Made by a program: the position numbers and the translations under genes
Notes under the pieces: generated by a model
Seen by the model: only the letters and a program-made list of their open reading frames with translations
What the model was told of the DNA's origin: nothing
Databases searched by the model: none
Assembly (NCBI RefSeq): GCF_003721435.2
Contig: NZ_CP054585.1
Coordinates: forward strand, 1,054,001-1,118,000
Direction of reading: 5' to 3'
DNA from: Halorubrum sp. CBA1229
GTDB lineage: Archaea > Halobacteriota > Halobacteria > Halobacteriales > Haloferacaceae
Length of the DNA stretch: 64,000 nt
Shown here: positions 41,536-49,477 of the stretch, piece by piece
How positions within the stretch are numbered: position 1 is the stretch's first letter
Layout: each line of letters starts with the position of its first letter

Positions 41536-41813
41536 CCCTCACGCTCGACGTGGCGCGAGTCGCCGCGGCGGTGAACATCCTGCTGCTGCTCGTCCTCGTC
41601 GGCATCTGGGGGCGGAACTACCTCGAGATCCGGTCGAAGCACACGCTCGGATCGGCGGTGTTCGCGCTCTTCCTGCTGGCCGAGAACGCGCTGGCGCTGT
41701 TCTACTACCTCAACCCGCCGCAGATGTCGACGCCGGCGGTCCGGGCGATGATGTACCTCCAGATCCTCGAGTTCGTCGGGATCGCCTTCCTCGTCTACGT
41801 GACCTGGGACTGA
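41532..41813 (+). CDS. Small three-helix membrane protein
   Basis: A 93-residue protein with about three hydrophobic segments: VNILLLLVLVGIWGRNYLEI, VFALFLLAENALALFYYL, and LQILEFVGIAFLVYVTW. A short loop carries NPPQMSTPA. It is translationally coupled to the micro-ORF and lies downstream of the winged-helix gene, so it may anchor or sense for that regulator. Similar regulator-membrane protein pairs are common in haloarchaea, but the function is unknown to me. Confidence 0.75.
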   Translation: MTLTLDVARVAAAVNILLLLVLVGIWGRNYLEIRSKHTLGSAVFALFLLAENALALFYYLNPPQMSTPAVRAMMYLQILEFVGIAFLVYVTWD

Positions 41814-41908
41814 GTCACGCACGGTCGATCGTCGCCGTCCACCGTCTCGATCCGACGCGTGTCCGGGCGAACCGGTTCGTGCCCGACCGGCCGACGGCCC
41901 GCTCGTCC

Positions 41909-42892
41909 TCACCAGTCGTCCTCCCACCACTCGTCCGGTCCGGAGTCGGCTCTGGCCCGGTTCGCCTCCTTTCTCCACTCCTGATACTTCTCCTCGTGCT
42001 CGACGTCGAACTCGTCGAGACGTCGGCCGGCCGGATACGGCCGGTCGGTCTCTTCGTAGTGAGACAGGATCTCGCCGGCCGCGTTCCGCAGCGCCCCCAC
42101 CCTCGAGTCGCGGAGGTCCCGGACCGCCTCCTTCGCGCGCCCATCGTTGGCGGCGAGTTCCCCCAACGCGAGCACTCCCCACAGCTCTGACTCGTCCCCT
42201 TGCGGGTCGAGCATCTCGACGACCCTCGGGGCGTATCGCTCCGCGCTTCCGGGAAGCTCCCGACTGACGTGCGCCAGGACGAGGGCCGGGATCGTCCAGA
42301 AGTACTGGTGTCGCGGCCGCCAGTCGTCGAGCGCGACGGCCTCCCTCTCGCGGTCCGGGTCCAGTTCCCCCAACAGCGTCTCCTCGTACGCCCTGGCTTC
42401 GAGCGGGGCGTCACGCGCCAATCGCTCGACGACGAGCAGCAGGCGTTCCTTCCGGTGTTGCGAGTAGAGGCCGAACAGGCGCTCGTACAGCTCCCCGTCC
42501 CCGCAGTCGAGCTGCGACCAGAAGCTGCTTCGCCTCCCCGGGTTCCTGGTCGCGTCGAACAGGCTGTCGACCAGCGTCCCCGCTGTCTCCCGATCGACCG
42601 ACGGGTTTCCCTCGAGCAGCTCGACGATCCTCGTCGCATTCGGCGAGTCCTCGCGTTTCACCAGCATCTCCAGTTCCCCCGGCGGCTCGCGCGAGTACAG
42701 TGTGCGTCCCGTCAGCGCCAGGAACCCTACGGACAACACGACCGTCGCGATGCTCTTGATGACGTCGCCTCCCCCGATGGCGTCCAGGACGGACAGGATC
42801 AGCCCGCCGCCGAACAGGTACGCGAGGCAGTACAGCGCTATCGTCCGGAGCTGACTCTTGACGTACCAGTAGTAGCGTTTGAGCCGGTTCAT
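41909..42892 (-). CDS. Membrane-anchored protein with HEAT-like helices, unrecognised
   Basis: A 327-residue protein. Two hydrophobic segments lie at about residues 17-38 and 44-63 (ALYCLAYLFGGGLILSVLDA; IATVVLSVGFLALTG). The rest is a helical, acidic cytoplasmic part whose repeated helix pairs (for example VRDLRDSRVGALRNAAGEIL) resemble HEAT or Armadillo-type repeats. The C-terminus is Trp/Asp-rich (EWWEDDW). Codon use is slightly less GC-rich than that of its neighbours, and the AT-rich promoter region (42910-42945) stands out, which could mean a more recent acquisition. No enzyme motif is present. Confidence 0.65.
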   Translation of the reverse strand: MNRLKRYYWYVKSQLRTIALYCLAYLFGGGLILSVLDAIGGGDVIKSIATVVLSVGFLALTGRTLYSREPPGELEMLVKREDSPNATRIVELLEGNPSVDRETAGTLVDSLFDATRNPGRRSSFWSQLDCGDGELYERLFGLYSQHRKERLLLVVERLARDAPLEARAYEETLLGELDPDREREAVALDDWRPRHQYFWTIPALVLAHVSRELPGSAERYAPRVVEMLDPQGDESELWGVLALGELAANDGRAKEAVRDLRDSRVGALRNAAGEILSHYEETDRPYPAGRRLDEFDVEHEEKYQEWRKEANRARADSGPDEWWEDDW

Positions 42893-42994
42893 ACGGATCG
42901 CCTTCCTTGGTGTATGTTGACATTTGACAATACACTTTATAAAACTTCGGCGGACCGTCGTAGTCGCGATACCGTCGACGACTCGACCGGACGA

Positions 42995-44503
42995 CTACTC
43001 GAACCGGTACGTCGCCCCGTCCGGCCCGTCCTCGATCTCGACGCCGACCTCGCTGAGCGCGTCGCGGAGGTCGTCGGCGCGTTCGTAGTTGCCGGCGTCG
43101 CGCTCGGCCTCGCGCACGTCCAGCACCAGCTCGACCAGTTCGCCGGCCAGCTCCACGTCGCCGTCGGTCTCGGTCTCGAACTGGAGCCCGAGCACGTCGC
43201 CGCCGAGCGCCTCGAACGCCTCGACCGCCTCGCGGAGCGCGCGGTAGTCGTAGGCGGCTCCCGACTCGTCGTCGCCGGTCACGCTCCCGCCCGCCCCGTC
43301 CACGTGCCGGTTCACCGCGTCGGTGAGCTCCAGCAGCGCGGCGGTCGCCTCCCGGAGGTTCAGGTCGTCGTTCATCGCCGCGGCGAAGTCGTCGCGGGCC
43401 GTCTCGACCGCCTCGCGGAGCTCGTCGTCGGTCGCCTTCGCGCGGGCGTCGACGGAGTCGAGCGCGTCGACGGCGCGGTCGTAGGTCCGGGAGAGCCGCT
43501 CCCAGCGCTCCTCGGCCTCCGCGATCGTCTCCTCGGTGAGCGCCTGCTCTGAGCGGTAGGCGGCCCCGGCGTAGAACGTGCGGATCACGTTGACGCCGAG
43601 CTCGTCGAGGGCGTCCGGGACGGTCCAGAAGTTGCCGATCGAGGAGGACATCTTCTCGCCCTCCATCTCGAGGAGGCCGACGTGGAGCCAGTGGCGGGCG
43701 AACGTCTCCCCGGTCGCCGCCTCCGACTGCGCGATCTCGTTCTCGTGGTGGGGGAAGACGAGGTCGCGGCCCCCCATGTGGATATCGAGCGTGTCGCCGA
43801 GGTGCGTCGTCGACATCGCCGAGCACTCGACGTGCCACCCCGGGCGGCCCTCGCTCCACGGCGACTCCCACGTCTCGCCCTCGGGGACGGCGTCGCCGTG
43901 GTCGTGTTTCGCGTGCTCGCGCGCGGCGGTCTCGCTCACGCCGTCCGCCTTCCACAGCGCGAAATCCGACGGGTTGCGCTTCTCCGACCGCTCGTCCGGT
44001 TCGCCCTGCGCCTCCAGCTCGTCGACGTCCTGGTTCGAGAGCTTGCCGTACGCCTCGAACCTCGTGACGTCGAAGTAGACGGAGCCGTTCGACTCGTAGG
44101 CGTACCCCTTCTCGACGAGGGTCTCGACCAGCTGGCGGATCTCCGGGACGTGTTCGGTGACGCGGGGATACACCTCCGCGCGCAGGAGGTTCAGTCCGCG
44201 CATCGCGTCGAACGTGGTCGCGGTGAACGCCTCGGCCACGTCGCGCTCGGCGGTCCACTCGTCGCGCTCGCCGACGCGGGCCGTGATCTTCTCGTTGACG
44301 TCGGTGACGTTCTCGACGTGGCGCACGTCGTAGCCGAGGTGGTCGAGCCACCGGTGGAGGACGTCGGCGTGGAACCAGAGCCGCGCGTGCCCGAGGTGAG
44401 GGTCGTCCGACACCGTCAGGCCGCAGACGTACAGCGTGACGTCGCCGTCGGCCGTGAACTCGACGCGCTCGTCTGCCAGGGTGTCGGTAACGACGAGACT
44501 CAT
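42995..44503 (-). CDS. cysS: Cysteinyl-tRNA synthetase
   Basis: A 502-residue class I synthetase that charges tRNA-Cys. Zinc ligand Cys27 is in YVCGLTVSDDP, and the HIGH motif reads HLGH (residues 36-39). WHVECSAM and HHENEIAQ give the remaining Zn ligands, and KMSSS (284-288) replaces KMSKS. The anticodon-binding C-terminal region has an Asp/Gly-rich insertion (about 408-435). The GLTVSDD stretch differs from bacterial GPTVYD but is compatible with haloarchaeal versions. The promoter at 44529-44536 is leaderless-type. Confidence 0.93.
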   Translation of the reverse strand: MSLVVTDTLADERVEFTADGDVTLYVCGLTVSDDPHLGHARLWFHADVLHRWLDHLGYDVRHVENVTDVNEKITARVGERDEWTAERDVAEAFTATTFDAMRGLNLLRAEVYPRVTEHVPEIRQLVETLVEKGYAYESNGSVYFDVTRFEAYGKLSNQDVDELEAQGEPDERSEKRNPSDFALWKADGVSETAAREHAKHDHGDAVPEGETWESPWSEGRPGWHVECSAMSTTHLGDTLDIHMGGRDLVFPHHENEIAQSEAATGETFARHWLHVGLLEMEGEKMSSSIGNFWTVPDALDELGVNVIRTFYAGAAYRSEQALTEETIAEAEERWERLSRTYDRAVDALDSVDARAKATDDELREAVETARDDFAAAMNDDLNLREATAALLELTDAVNRHVDGAGGSVTGDDESGAAYDYRALREAVEAFEALGGDVLGLQFETETDGDVELAGELVELVLDVREAERDAGNYERADDLRDALSEVGVEIEDGPDGATYRFE

Positions 44504-44528
44504 TAGCGGGTGATTGCCGGGGTGAGAG

Positions 44529-44536
44529 TTTTAAAT
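44529..44536 (-). promoter_or_regulatory. TATA-like box of cysS
   Basis: On the minus strand ATTTAAAA ends about 25 bases before the cysS ATG (44503), the leaderless spacing. Confidence 0.5.
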
Positions 44537-44585
44537 CGTCGGATCGCGCGAGGGTACGGTGACGAGCACACTGAGTGGTCCCGTA

Positions 44586-44913
44586 TTCGTTTATAAATAA
44601 TCGGCATTAACGACGGACCGCCAGCGAACACCGCCAAAGCCCCAGCCGCGAGGACTCGCGCACCTCGTTGCGCTCCTCGCTCGGTCGCTACCGCTCCCTC
44701 GCTGCGGTGCTTCCGTCGGTGTGCTTCGTCCTCGCGACTGCCCCTTTGAGTCCCGCCCCGCACAGCACCGCACCTCACGCCTCCCCAACCTCGTCGCTCG
44801 CTCGGGGCTCCCTTCGGTCGCCCGCTTCGCTCTCGACTCACTCGCACGCGCTCCTCGCGCCCTTATCAGGGCGCTCGGAGGCGCGCGCCACCGCAGTTCG
44901 ATTTATAAACGAA
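44586..44913. repeat. MITE-like low-complexity element with 13-base terminal inverted repeats
   Basis: TTCGTTTATAAAT at 44586-44598 is matched in inverted form by ATTTATAAACGAA at 44901-44913. Between them lies about 300 bases of GC-rich DNA rich in CTCGCTCG, CGCTCCCTCGCTGCG and similar words, with no protein-like frame. This looks like a non-autonomous repeat of a type often seen between haloarchaeal genes. A direct target duplication was not evident. The AT core TTTATAAA is itself a palindrome, so part of the match is intrinsic. Confidence 0.45.
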
Positions 44914-44923
44914 CGACCCAACC

Positions 44924-46195
44924 TCACCCTTCCTGCGTCGTCCACTCGACCTCGTACCCCGCCTCGCGCACCGATTTCAGGACGCGGTCGACGTGGGCCG
45001 GGCCGTTGGTCTCCACCTCGAACACGAGGTCGGCGTCGCCGACCGGCAGGTCCGGCCGGCTGCGCTCGTGGCGCACCGTCCGGATGTTCGCGCGCTCCGC
45101 GCCGATCAGGGTGGCGATCTCCCCCATCGTCCCCGGGGTGTCGTCGATCCGGACGGACAGCTCGATCAGCTGATTGCGGTCGACCAGCGCGTGGGTCACC
45201 ACCTCCTTCAGCGTCGTGACGTCGATGTTGCCGCCGCAGAGCAGCGGCACCACCGTCTCACCGGCCAGATCGAGTTCGGCGACGACGTCGTCGTCGAGGA
45301 GGGCGGCCGCCGCGGTCGCGCCCGCGCCCTCGATCAGCTGTTTCGCGCGCTCTAAGAGGAGCAGGATGGCGTTCGCCACGTCGTCGTCGCTGACGACGAC
45401 CACGTCGTCGAGATGCTCCCGTAAGAGCCCGAAGGTGAGCTCGCTCAGCCCGCCGGTCGCGATCCCGTCCGCGATGGTGTCCGGCTCCTCGCGCGTCACG
45501 AGCTCGCCCGCCCGCAGGCTCTCCGAGAGCGTCGACGCGCCCGCGGTCTGGACGCCGACCACCCGCGTCTCCGGCGAGCGAGCCTTGACTGCGGTGGCGA
45601 CCCCGCCCGCGAGCCCGCCGCCACCGACCGGGACGAGGACGGTGTCGACCGCGGGCACCTGGTCGAGCACCTCCAGCCCGAGCGTGCCCTGGCCGGCGAC
45701 GACGTCCGGGTCGTCGAACGCGTGGACGAACCGGACCCCCGGCTCGTCGACCAAGGTCCGGGCGTGCGACATCGCCTCCGGGAACGCGCTCCCGCGAAGC
45801 ACGACCTCGGCGCCGTACCCGCGGGTCGCCTCGATCTTCGCCGCCGGCGCCGACTCCGGCATCACGATCGTCGCGTCGATCCCCGCGTCGGCCGCGGCGA
45901 GGGCGACCCCCTGCGCGTGGTTGCCCGCGCTCGCGGCCACCACGCGGTCGATCCCGGAGGCGTCGCCGGCGTCCTCGTCCGAGGCGCCCCCGGCGACCGC
46001 TAGCGAGATCGCGTTGTACGCGCCGCGGGGCTTGAACGAGCCGGTGCGCTGGAGGTGTTCCATCTTCAGCCGGACGTCGGCGCCGCACCGCTCGCTCAGC
46101 GACCGGCTCCGCTCGACCGGCGTCCGCTGGACGATATCGGTCGCGCCGGTCCGGTCCGCGGCGGCCTCGACGTCCGTGATCGTGACGGAGGACAT
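44924..46195 (-). CDS. ilvA: Threonine ammonia-lyase (deaminase) with ACT domain
   Basis: A 423-residue PLP enzyme converting threonine to 2-oxobutanoate for isoleucine synthesis or threonine breakdown. The PLP Lys is residue 55 (TGSFKPRGAYNA), the phosphate loop is VPVGGGGLAGGVA, and KMEHLQ matches the family. An ACT domain at about residues 335-423 (LSVRIDDTPGTMGEIATLIG) is typical of the regulated form. A diaminopropionate or serine specificity is less likely. The gene stands alone between the repeat element and the photolyase. Confidence 0.92.
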   Translation of the reverse strand: MSSVTITDVEAAADRTGATDIVQRTPVERSRSLSERCGADVRLKMEHLQRTGSFKPRGAYNAISLAVAGGASDEDAGDASGIDRVVAASAGNHAQGVALAAADAGIDATIVMPESAPAAKIEATRGYGAEVVLRGSAFPEAMSHARTLVDEPGVRFVHAFDDPDVVAGQGTLGLEVLDQVPAVDTVLVPVGGGGLAGGVATAVKARSPETRVVGVQTAGASTLSESLRAGELVTREEPDTIADGIATGGLSELTFGLLREHLDDVVVVSDDDVANAILLLLERAKQLIEGAGATAAAALLDDDVVAELDLAGETVVPLLCGGNIDVTTLKEVVTHALVDRNQLIELSVRIDDTPGTMGEIATLIGAERANIRTVRHERSRPDLPVGDADLVFEVETNGPAHVDRVLKSVREAGYEVEWTTQEG

Positions 46196-46259
46196 GACGG
46201 CGGTGTTCGCGAGACCGGCTCAAAAGGACTCGGATGGGGAACGCCGATATCGGCGGTCG

Positions 46260-47645
46260 CTACCGCTTCCCGAGCGCCTCCTCGAAGACGCGCTGCGCGC
46301 GCTCGTACCCCTCGTTCCGGTCGACGATCGGGTGCGGGTAGTCGGGCGCGAGTCGCTCCCGCTCGCCGTGCGAGAGCGTCGGCCAGTCGACGACCTTCCC
46401 GGCGGGCACGTCGCGAAGTTCGGGGACGTACTCCTTCACGAAGTGCGCCCCGTCGTCGTACTTGCTCATCTGGCTCACCGGGTCGAAGATCCGCACGTCG
46501 ACCGAGTCGGTGCCGGTGGACGCGGTCCACTGCCACGCGCCGTGGTTCGAGGCGTAGTCGTGGTCGATCAGCTGCTTGGTGAAGTAGCGCGCCCCCCGCC
46601 GCCAGTCGATCAGGAGGTGTTTGGTGAGGAAGCTCGCGACGACCTGTCGCGGCCGGTTGTGAACGTACCCCTCCGCGTTCAGCTGGCGCATCCCGGCGTC
46701 GACGAGCGGGTAGCCGGTCTCGCCGCGCGTCCACGCCTCGAACGCCGCGTCGTCGTCGCGCCACGTGATCTCGTTCGGGAACGACTTGTAGTTCGACACT
46801 CCCAGGTCGGGGTTGTAGTAGAGCAGGTGGTACATCTGCTCGCGCCACGACAGCTCGTACAGGTACTTGTCGACGTTGCGTCGGTCGCCGCCGGTCACGG
46901 CCTCGGAGGCGTCGCTCGCGCCGGCCCACACCTTGCGGATCCCGATCGCGCCGGTCGCGAGGTACGGAGACAGCCGGGAGACCGCGTGGGTGGGCGCCGC
47001 CACGGCGCGCCGGAGGTTGTCGCGGGTGTCGTTGTACGACGCGATCCCGTGCTCGAGGAAGTCGTCGAACCGATCGCGGGCGGCCTCGTACCCCGCCGCC
47101 GGGAGGTCGATGTCGGCGTCCGGCTCGGAGACCGTCTTCCCGTCGCGTACGGCCGCGAGCGACTCGGGGTCGGGCTCCGGGTAGGGGCCGGACTTGGGGA
47201 CGGCTTCCCAGTCGTCGTGGAACCGGCTGTGGTTGGCGTAGCGCTCCGCCAAGCGTCCGGGATCGACCAAGACGGCGTCGGTCCGCGCGTCTGTCGCCAC
47301 CCCGGCGTCCGCGAGCGCGTCCTCGACCGCCCGCTGCCGATTGCGTCGGGCCGGGCGGTAGTACTCATTATAAAAGACGATCTCGGCGCCGTGCTCGTCG
47401 GCGAGACCGACCAGGACGTCCTCGGGGTCGCCCGCGCGGACGACGAGGTCGCTGCCGAGCTCCCGGTAGCGGGCCTCCAACCGCTTCACGTGGCGGAGGA
47501 AGAAGGCGCGCTGGCGCGCCCCCACCGTGCCGAACAGGTCGTCGTCGTAGACGAAAACGGGGACGACAGCCCCCGCGCGTGCGGCCGCCGCGAGCCCGGC
47601 GTTGTCACGGGTGCGCGGGTCGCGTCGGTGCCAGAACAGCTGCAT
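46260..47645 (-). CDS. phrB: Deoxyribodipyrimidine photolyase (cryptochrome/photolyase family)
   Basis: A 461-residue flavoprotein that repairs UV-made cyclobutane pyrimidine dimers using blue light. The N-terminal antenna domain starts MQLFWHRRDPRTRDN (usually WFRxDLRxxDN). The FAD domain has LSPYLATGAIGIRKVW, LSWREQMYHLLYYNP, TGYPLVDAGMRQL, HNRPRQVVASFLTKHL and DYASNHGAWQWTASTGTDS, all in the family order. Such enzymes are well suited to sun-exposed halophiles. The second cofactor type cannot be told from sequence alone. Confidence 0.95.
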   Translation of the reverse strand: MQLFWHRRDPRTRDNAGLAAAARAGAVVPVFVYDDDLFGTVGARQRAFFLRHVKRLEARYRELGSDLVVRAGDPEDVLVGLADEHGAEIVFYNEYYRPARRNRQRAVEDALADAGVATDARTDAVLVDPGRLAERYANHSRFHDDWEAVPKSGPYPEPDPESLAAVRDGKTVSEPDADIDLPAAGYEAARDRFDDFLEHGIASYNDTRDNLRRAVAAPTHAVSRLSPYLATGAIGIRKVWAGASDASEAVTGGDRRNVDKYLYELSWREQMYHLLYYNPDLGVSNYKSFPNEITWRDDDAAFEAWTRGETGYPLVDAGMRQLNAEGYVHNRPRQVVASFLTKHLLIDWRRGARYFTKQLIDHDYASNHGAWQWTASTGTDSVDVRIFDPVSQMSKYDDGAHFVKEYVPELRDVPAGKVVDWPTLSHGERERLAPDYPHPIVDRNEGYERAQRVFEEALGKR

Positions 47646-47768
47646 GAGACTGGTACGGGCTCGACCGGATAGTGTCCTTCGGCCGGGGACCGCGTCCCGG
47701 CGCCGCCGCGACAGCGCTCCACCCGAAATCCACCCGTGCGCTTAAGCCGACGAGCCCGAAGCGAAGGT

Positions 47769-48131
47769 ATGGAACCGCTCGTTATCGCCATCCTCGTCGG
47801 CGTCCCGCTCGCGTGGCTCGTCGGCTTCGCCGCGTACGTCTACGTCGACGCGCCGAAACACGGGATGAACCGCGAGAAGTGGGCGCTCATCGCCTTCGTC
47901 GTCCCGCTGTTCGGCCTCTTCGCGTACCTCTTCGAGCGCGACGAGCAGTCGTACGACCCGTCAGAGGACCCGTACGCCGGCGGGAGCGACGCGCGCAAGG
48001 CCGGCCTCGCCGTCCACGAGCGGCGGCGCGGCGAGAAGCCGCTCGGGCCGGCAGGGACCGAGGCCGACGACGACGAGGACGACGGCGGCGAGTGGGACGA
48101 CCCGCCGGGCGTCGACCTCGACGAGAACTGA
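47769..48131 (+). CDS. Small membrane protein with acidic tail
   Basis: A 120-residue protein from ATG 47769. The 11 extra upstream residues in the open frame are Arg-rich and unlikely to be translated. Two hydrophobic segments (residues about 3-26, PLVIAILVGVPLAWLVGFAA, and about 43-59, WALIAFVVPLFGLFAYLF) are joined by a loop with DAPKHGMNREK. The last 60 residues are hydrophilic and end DDDEDDGGEWDDPPG. This resembles the PLDc_N/PMT-type two-helix proteins; function is unknown. Confidence 0.8.
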   Translation: MEPLVIAILVGVPLAWLVGFAAYVYVDAPKHGMNREKWALIAFVVPLFGLFAYLFERDEQSYDPSEDPYAGGSDARKAGLAVHERRRGEKPLGPAGTEADDDEDDGGEWDDPPGVDLDEN

Positions 48132-48176
48132 ACGTCGGCCGCGAGCCTCGGGGATCGTCCGCGGCCGGCGGGAGCC

Positions 48177-48581
48177 TCACAGCACGTCGAGCAGCGCCGC
48201 CCGCCGCCGGTCGAGGTCGAAGGCGGCCTCCGCGGCGTCGAGCCGTTCGAAGAAGGCGAAGGCGTCGGCGCCCGACAGCTCCGCGTGCTCGACGAGCGCC
48301 TCGATCGAGGCGCGGTTGAGCGCGAACGACTCCAACAGCCCGCAAACGAGCGCGAGCGCCACGCCCGCCTCGCCGTCGGGAAACGCGGGGTCGACCGCGG
48401 AGAAGTCGGGGTCAGTGGCCATTTCTGCGCTGATGTCGGCGACGGCGTCGTCGCCCTCGCCGACGGCGAACGTCCGGAGACAGCGGGTGCAGATCGCCGC
48501 CGTCGCGGCCGGCGCGTGCTCGCGGAGAGCGGGCGGCACGTCGAAGGCGACGAGGTCGGCGTCACAGCGGGGACAGGACAT
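48177..48581 (-). CDS. DUF6276-like zinc-ribbon protein
   Basis: A 134-residue protein. The first 45 residues form a zinc ribbon with CPRC at residues 3-6 and CTRC at about 32-35. The rest is helical and acidic (VALALVCGLLESFALNRASI) and ends LLDVL. It resembles haloarchaeal family DUF6276. It converges with the small membrane protein and precedes the ATP synthase operon on the same strand; no function is known. Confidence 0.78.
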   Translation of the reverse strand: MSCPRCDADLVAFDVPPALREHAPAATAAICTRCLRTFAVGEGDDAVADISAEMATDPDFSAVDPAFPDGEAGVALALVCGLLESFALNRASIEALVEHAELSGADAFAFFERLDAAEAAFDLDRRRAALLDVL

Positions 48582-48653
48582 GCGAAGCGAGATGGATGAG
48601 ACGGCGGATCGGTGGGACGGCGCGGGACGCGGAGGCGGTCGGTCGGGGGGCAG

Positions 48654-49355
48654 TCAGTCCGCGGGCTCCGGCTCCTCGGTCTCGGCCGCGGCGGCCTCGG
48701 CCGCGGCCGCCTCCTCTTCCTCTTTCTCCTCTTCTTCCTTCTTGGCCTTGATCTTCTTCATGCGGAAGATCTCCTCGCGCTCCTGCTCTTCGAGCTTCTG
48801 CTCGATGTACTCCTGATTCTCGTACAGGCCAGGGAGGAGCGTGAACTCCAGGGCGTTCACGCGGCGCTTGGTGGTCTCGATCTCCGTGAGCATCTTCTTC
48901 ATGGCCGTCTCGACCTCGGCCGCGAGGATGATCTTCTCTAACAGCTCCTCGTAGGCGTCGGCCGCTTCGTCGATCCGGGCGGAGGAGCCGAGCAGCCCGT
49001 AGCCGCGCTCGTCGAGGCTCTTCTTCACCTTCGAGGACTCGATCTGCGGGACGACCACACCCATGATGTTCTTCGACTGGGTGGTGATCTCCGGGTGCTC
49101 TTTCAGCGCCGCGGCCGCGCCGCGGACGGCGACGTCGCCCTCCATCGCCCGGGCCATGTCGATCTTGCGCTGGGCCGTGTCGTACGTCTCTGACACGTCG
49201 GAGCGGACGTCCTGCGCCTGGTCGAGGATGTCCATGAACTCCATGATGAGGCCGTCACGCTTCTGTTCGAGGGTGTCGTGACCGCGCTCGGAGAGCTCGA
49301 TGCGGTCCTCGATCGCCATCAGGTTCTTCCGCGTCGGTTTGACGTCCTTGGCCAT
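48654..49355 (-). CDS. atpD: A-type ATP synthase subunit D
   Basis: A 233-residue central-stalk subunit, equivalent to gamma in F-type enzymes. The N-terminus [20 protein letters not shown] and the C-terminal half [19 protein letters not shown] are the two long helices that rotate inside the A3B3 head. The C-terminus after about residue 205 is a halophile-style Glu/Ala tail. It has its own promoter (49386-49393) and sits 122 bases after atpB, so it may be expressed partly apart from the rest of the operon. Confidence 0.93.
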   Translation of the reverse strand: MAKDVKPTRKNLMAIEDRIELSERGHDTLEQKRDGLIMEFMDILDQAQDVRSDVSETYDTAQRKIDMARAMEGDVAVRGAAAALKEHPEITTQSKNIMGVVVPQIESSKVKKSLDERGYGLLGSSARIDEAADAYEELLEKIILAAEVETAMKKMLTEIETTKRRVNALEFTLLPGLYENQEYIEQKLEEQEREEIFRMKKIKAKKEEEEKEEEEAAAAEAAAAETEEPEPAD

Positions 49356-49385
49356 CTTATTGGGGGAACGTTCCGCTCCGAGGCG

Positions 49386-49393
49386 GATAATTC
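49386..49393 (-). promoter_or_regulatory. TATA-like box between atpB and atpD
   Basis: On the minus strand GAATTATC lies about 31-38 bases before the atpD ATG. Together with the A-tract at 49456-49460 it suggests separate transcription of atpD. Confidence 0.35.
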
Positions 49394-49455
49394 TTTTCAG
49401 TCGTGACGTGTCGCGAGCGATCGGCGCCGACCGGCGCCGCGGCTGATCGAGGGCG

Positions 49456-49460
49456 AAAAA
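49456..49460 (-). terminator. T-tract after atpB
   Basis: Read on the minus strand, CTTTCCGCTTTTTCG follows the atpB stop by about 15 bases. Short U-tracts of this kind can end archaeal transcripts. Confidence 0.35.
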
Positions 49461-49477
49461 GCGGAAAGAGAGCCGCG

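Larger units (their letters stand above)
44504..44923. other. 420-base gene-free gap between ilvA and cysS
   Basis: Both neighbours are transcribed leftwards. The stretch holds the cysS promoter (44529-44536) and, from 44586 to 44913, a low-complexity element described separately. Open frames across it are Arg/Ser-rich and not protein-like. I see no tRNA or other RNA gene. Confidence 0.7.

Noticed and set aside
44668-45219. Open frames across the gap between cysS and ilvA
   Set aside because: They translate to Arg/Ser/Pro-rich strings without domain features and overlap the low-complexity element.
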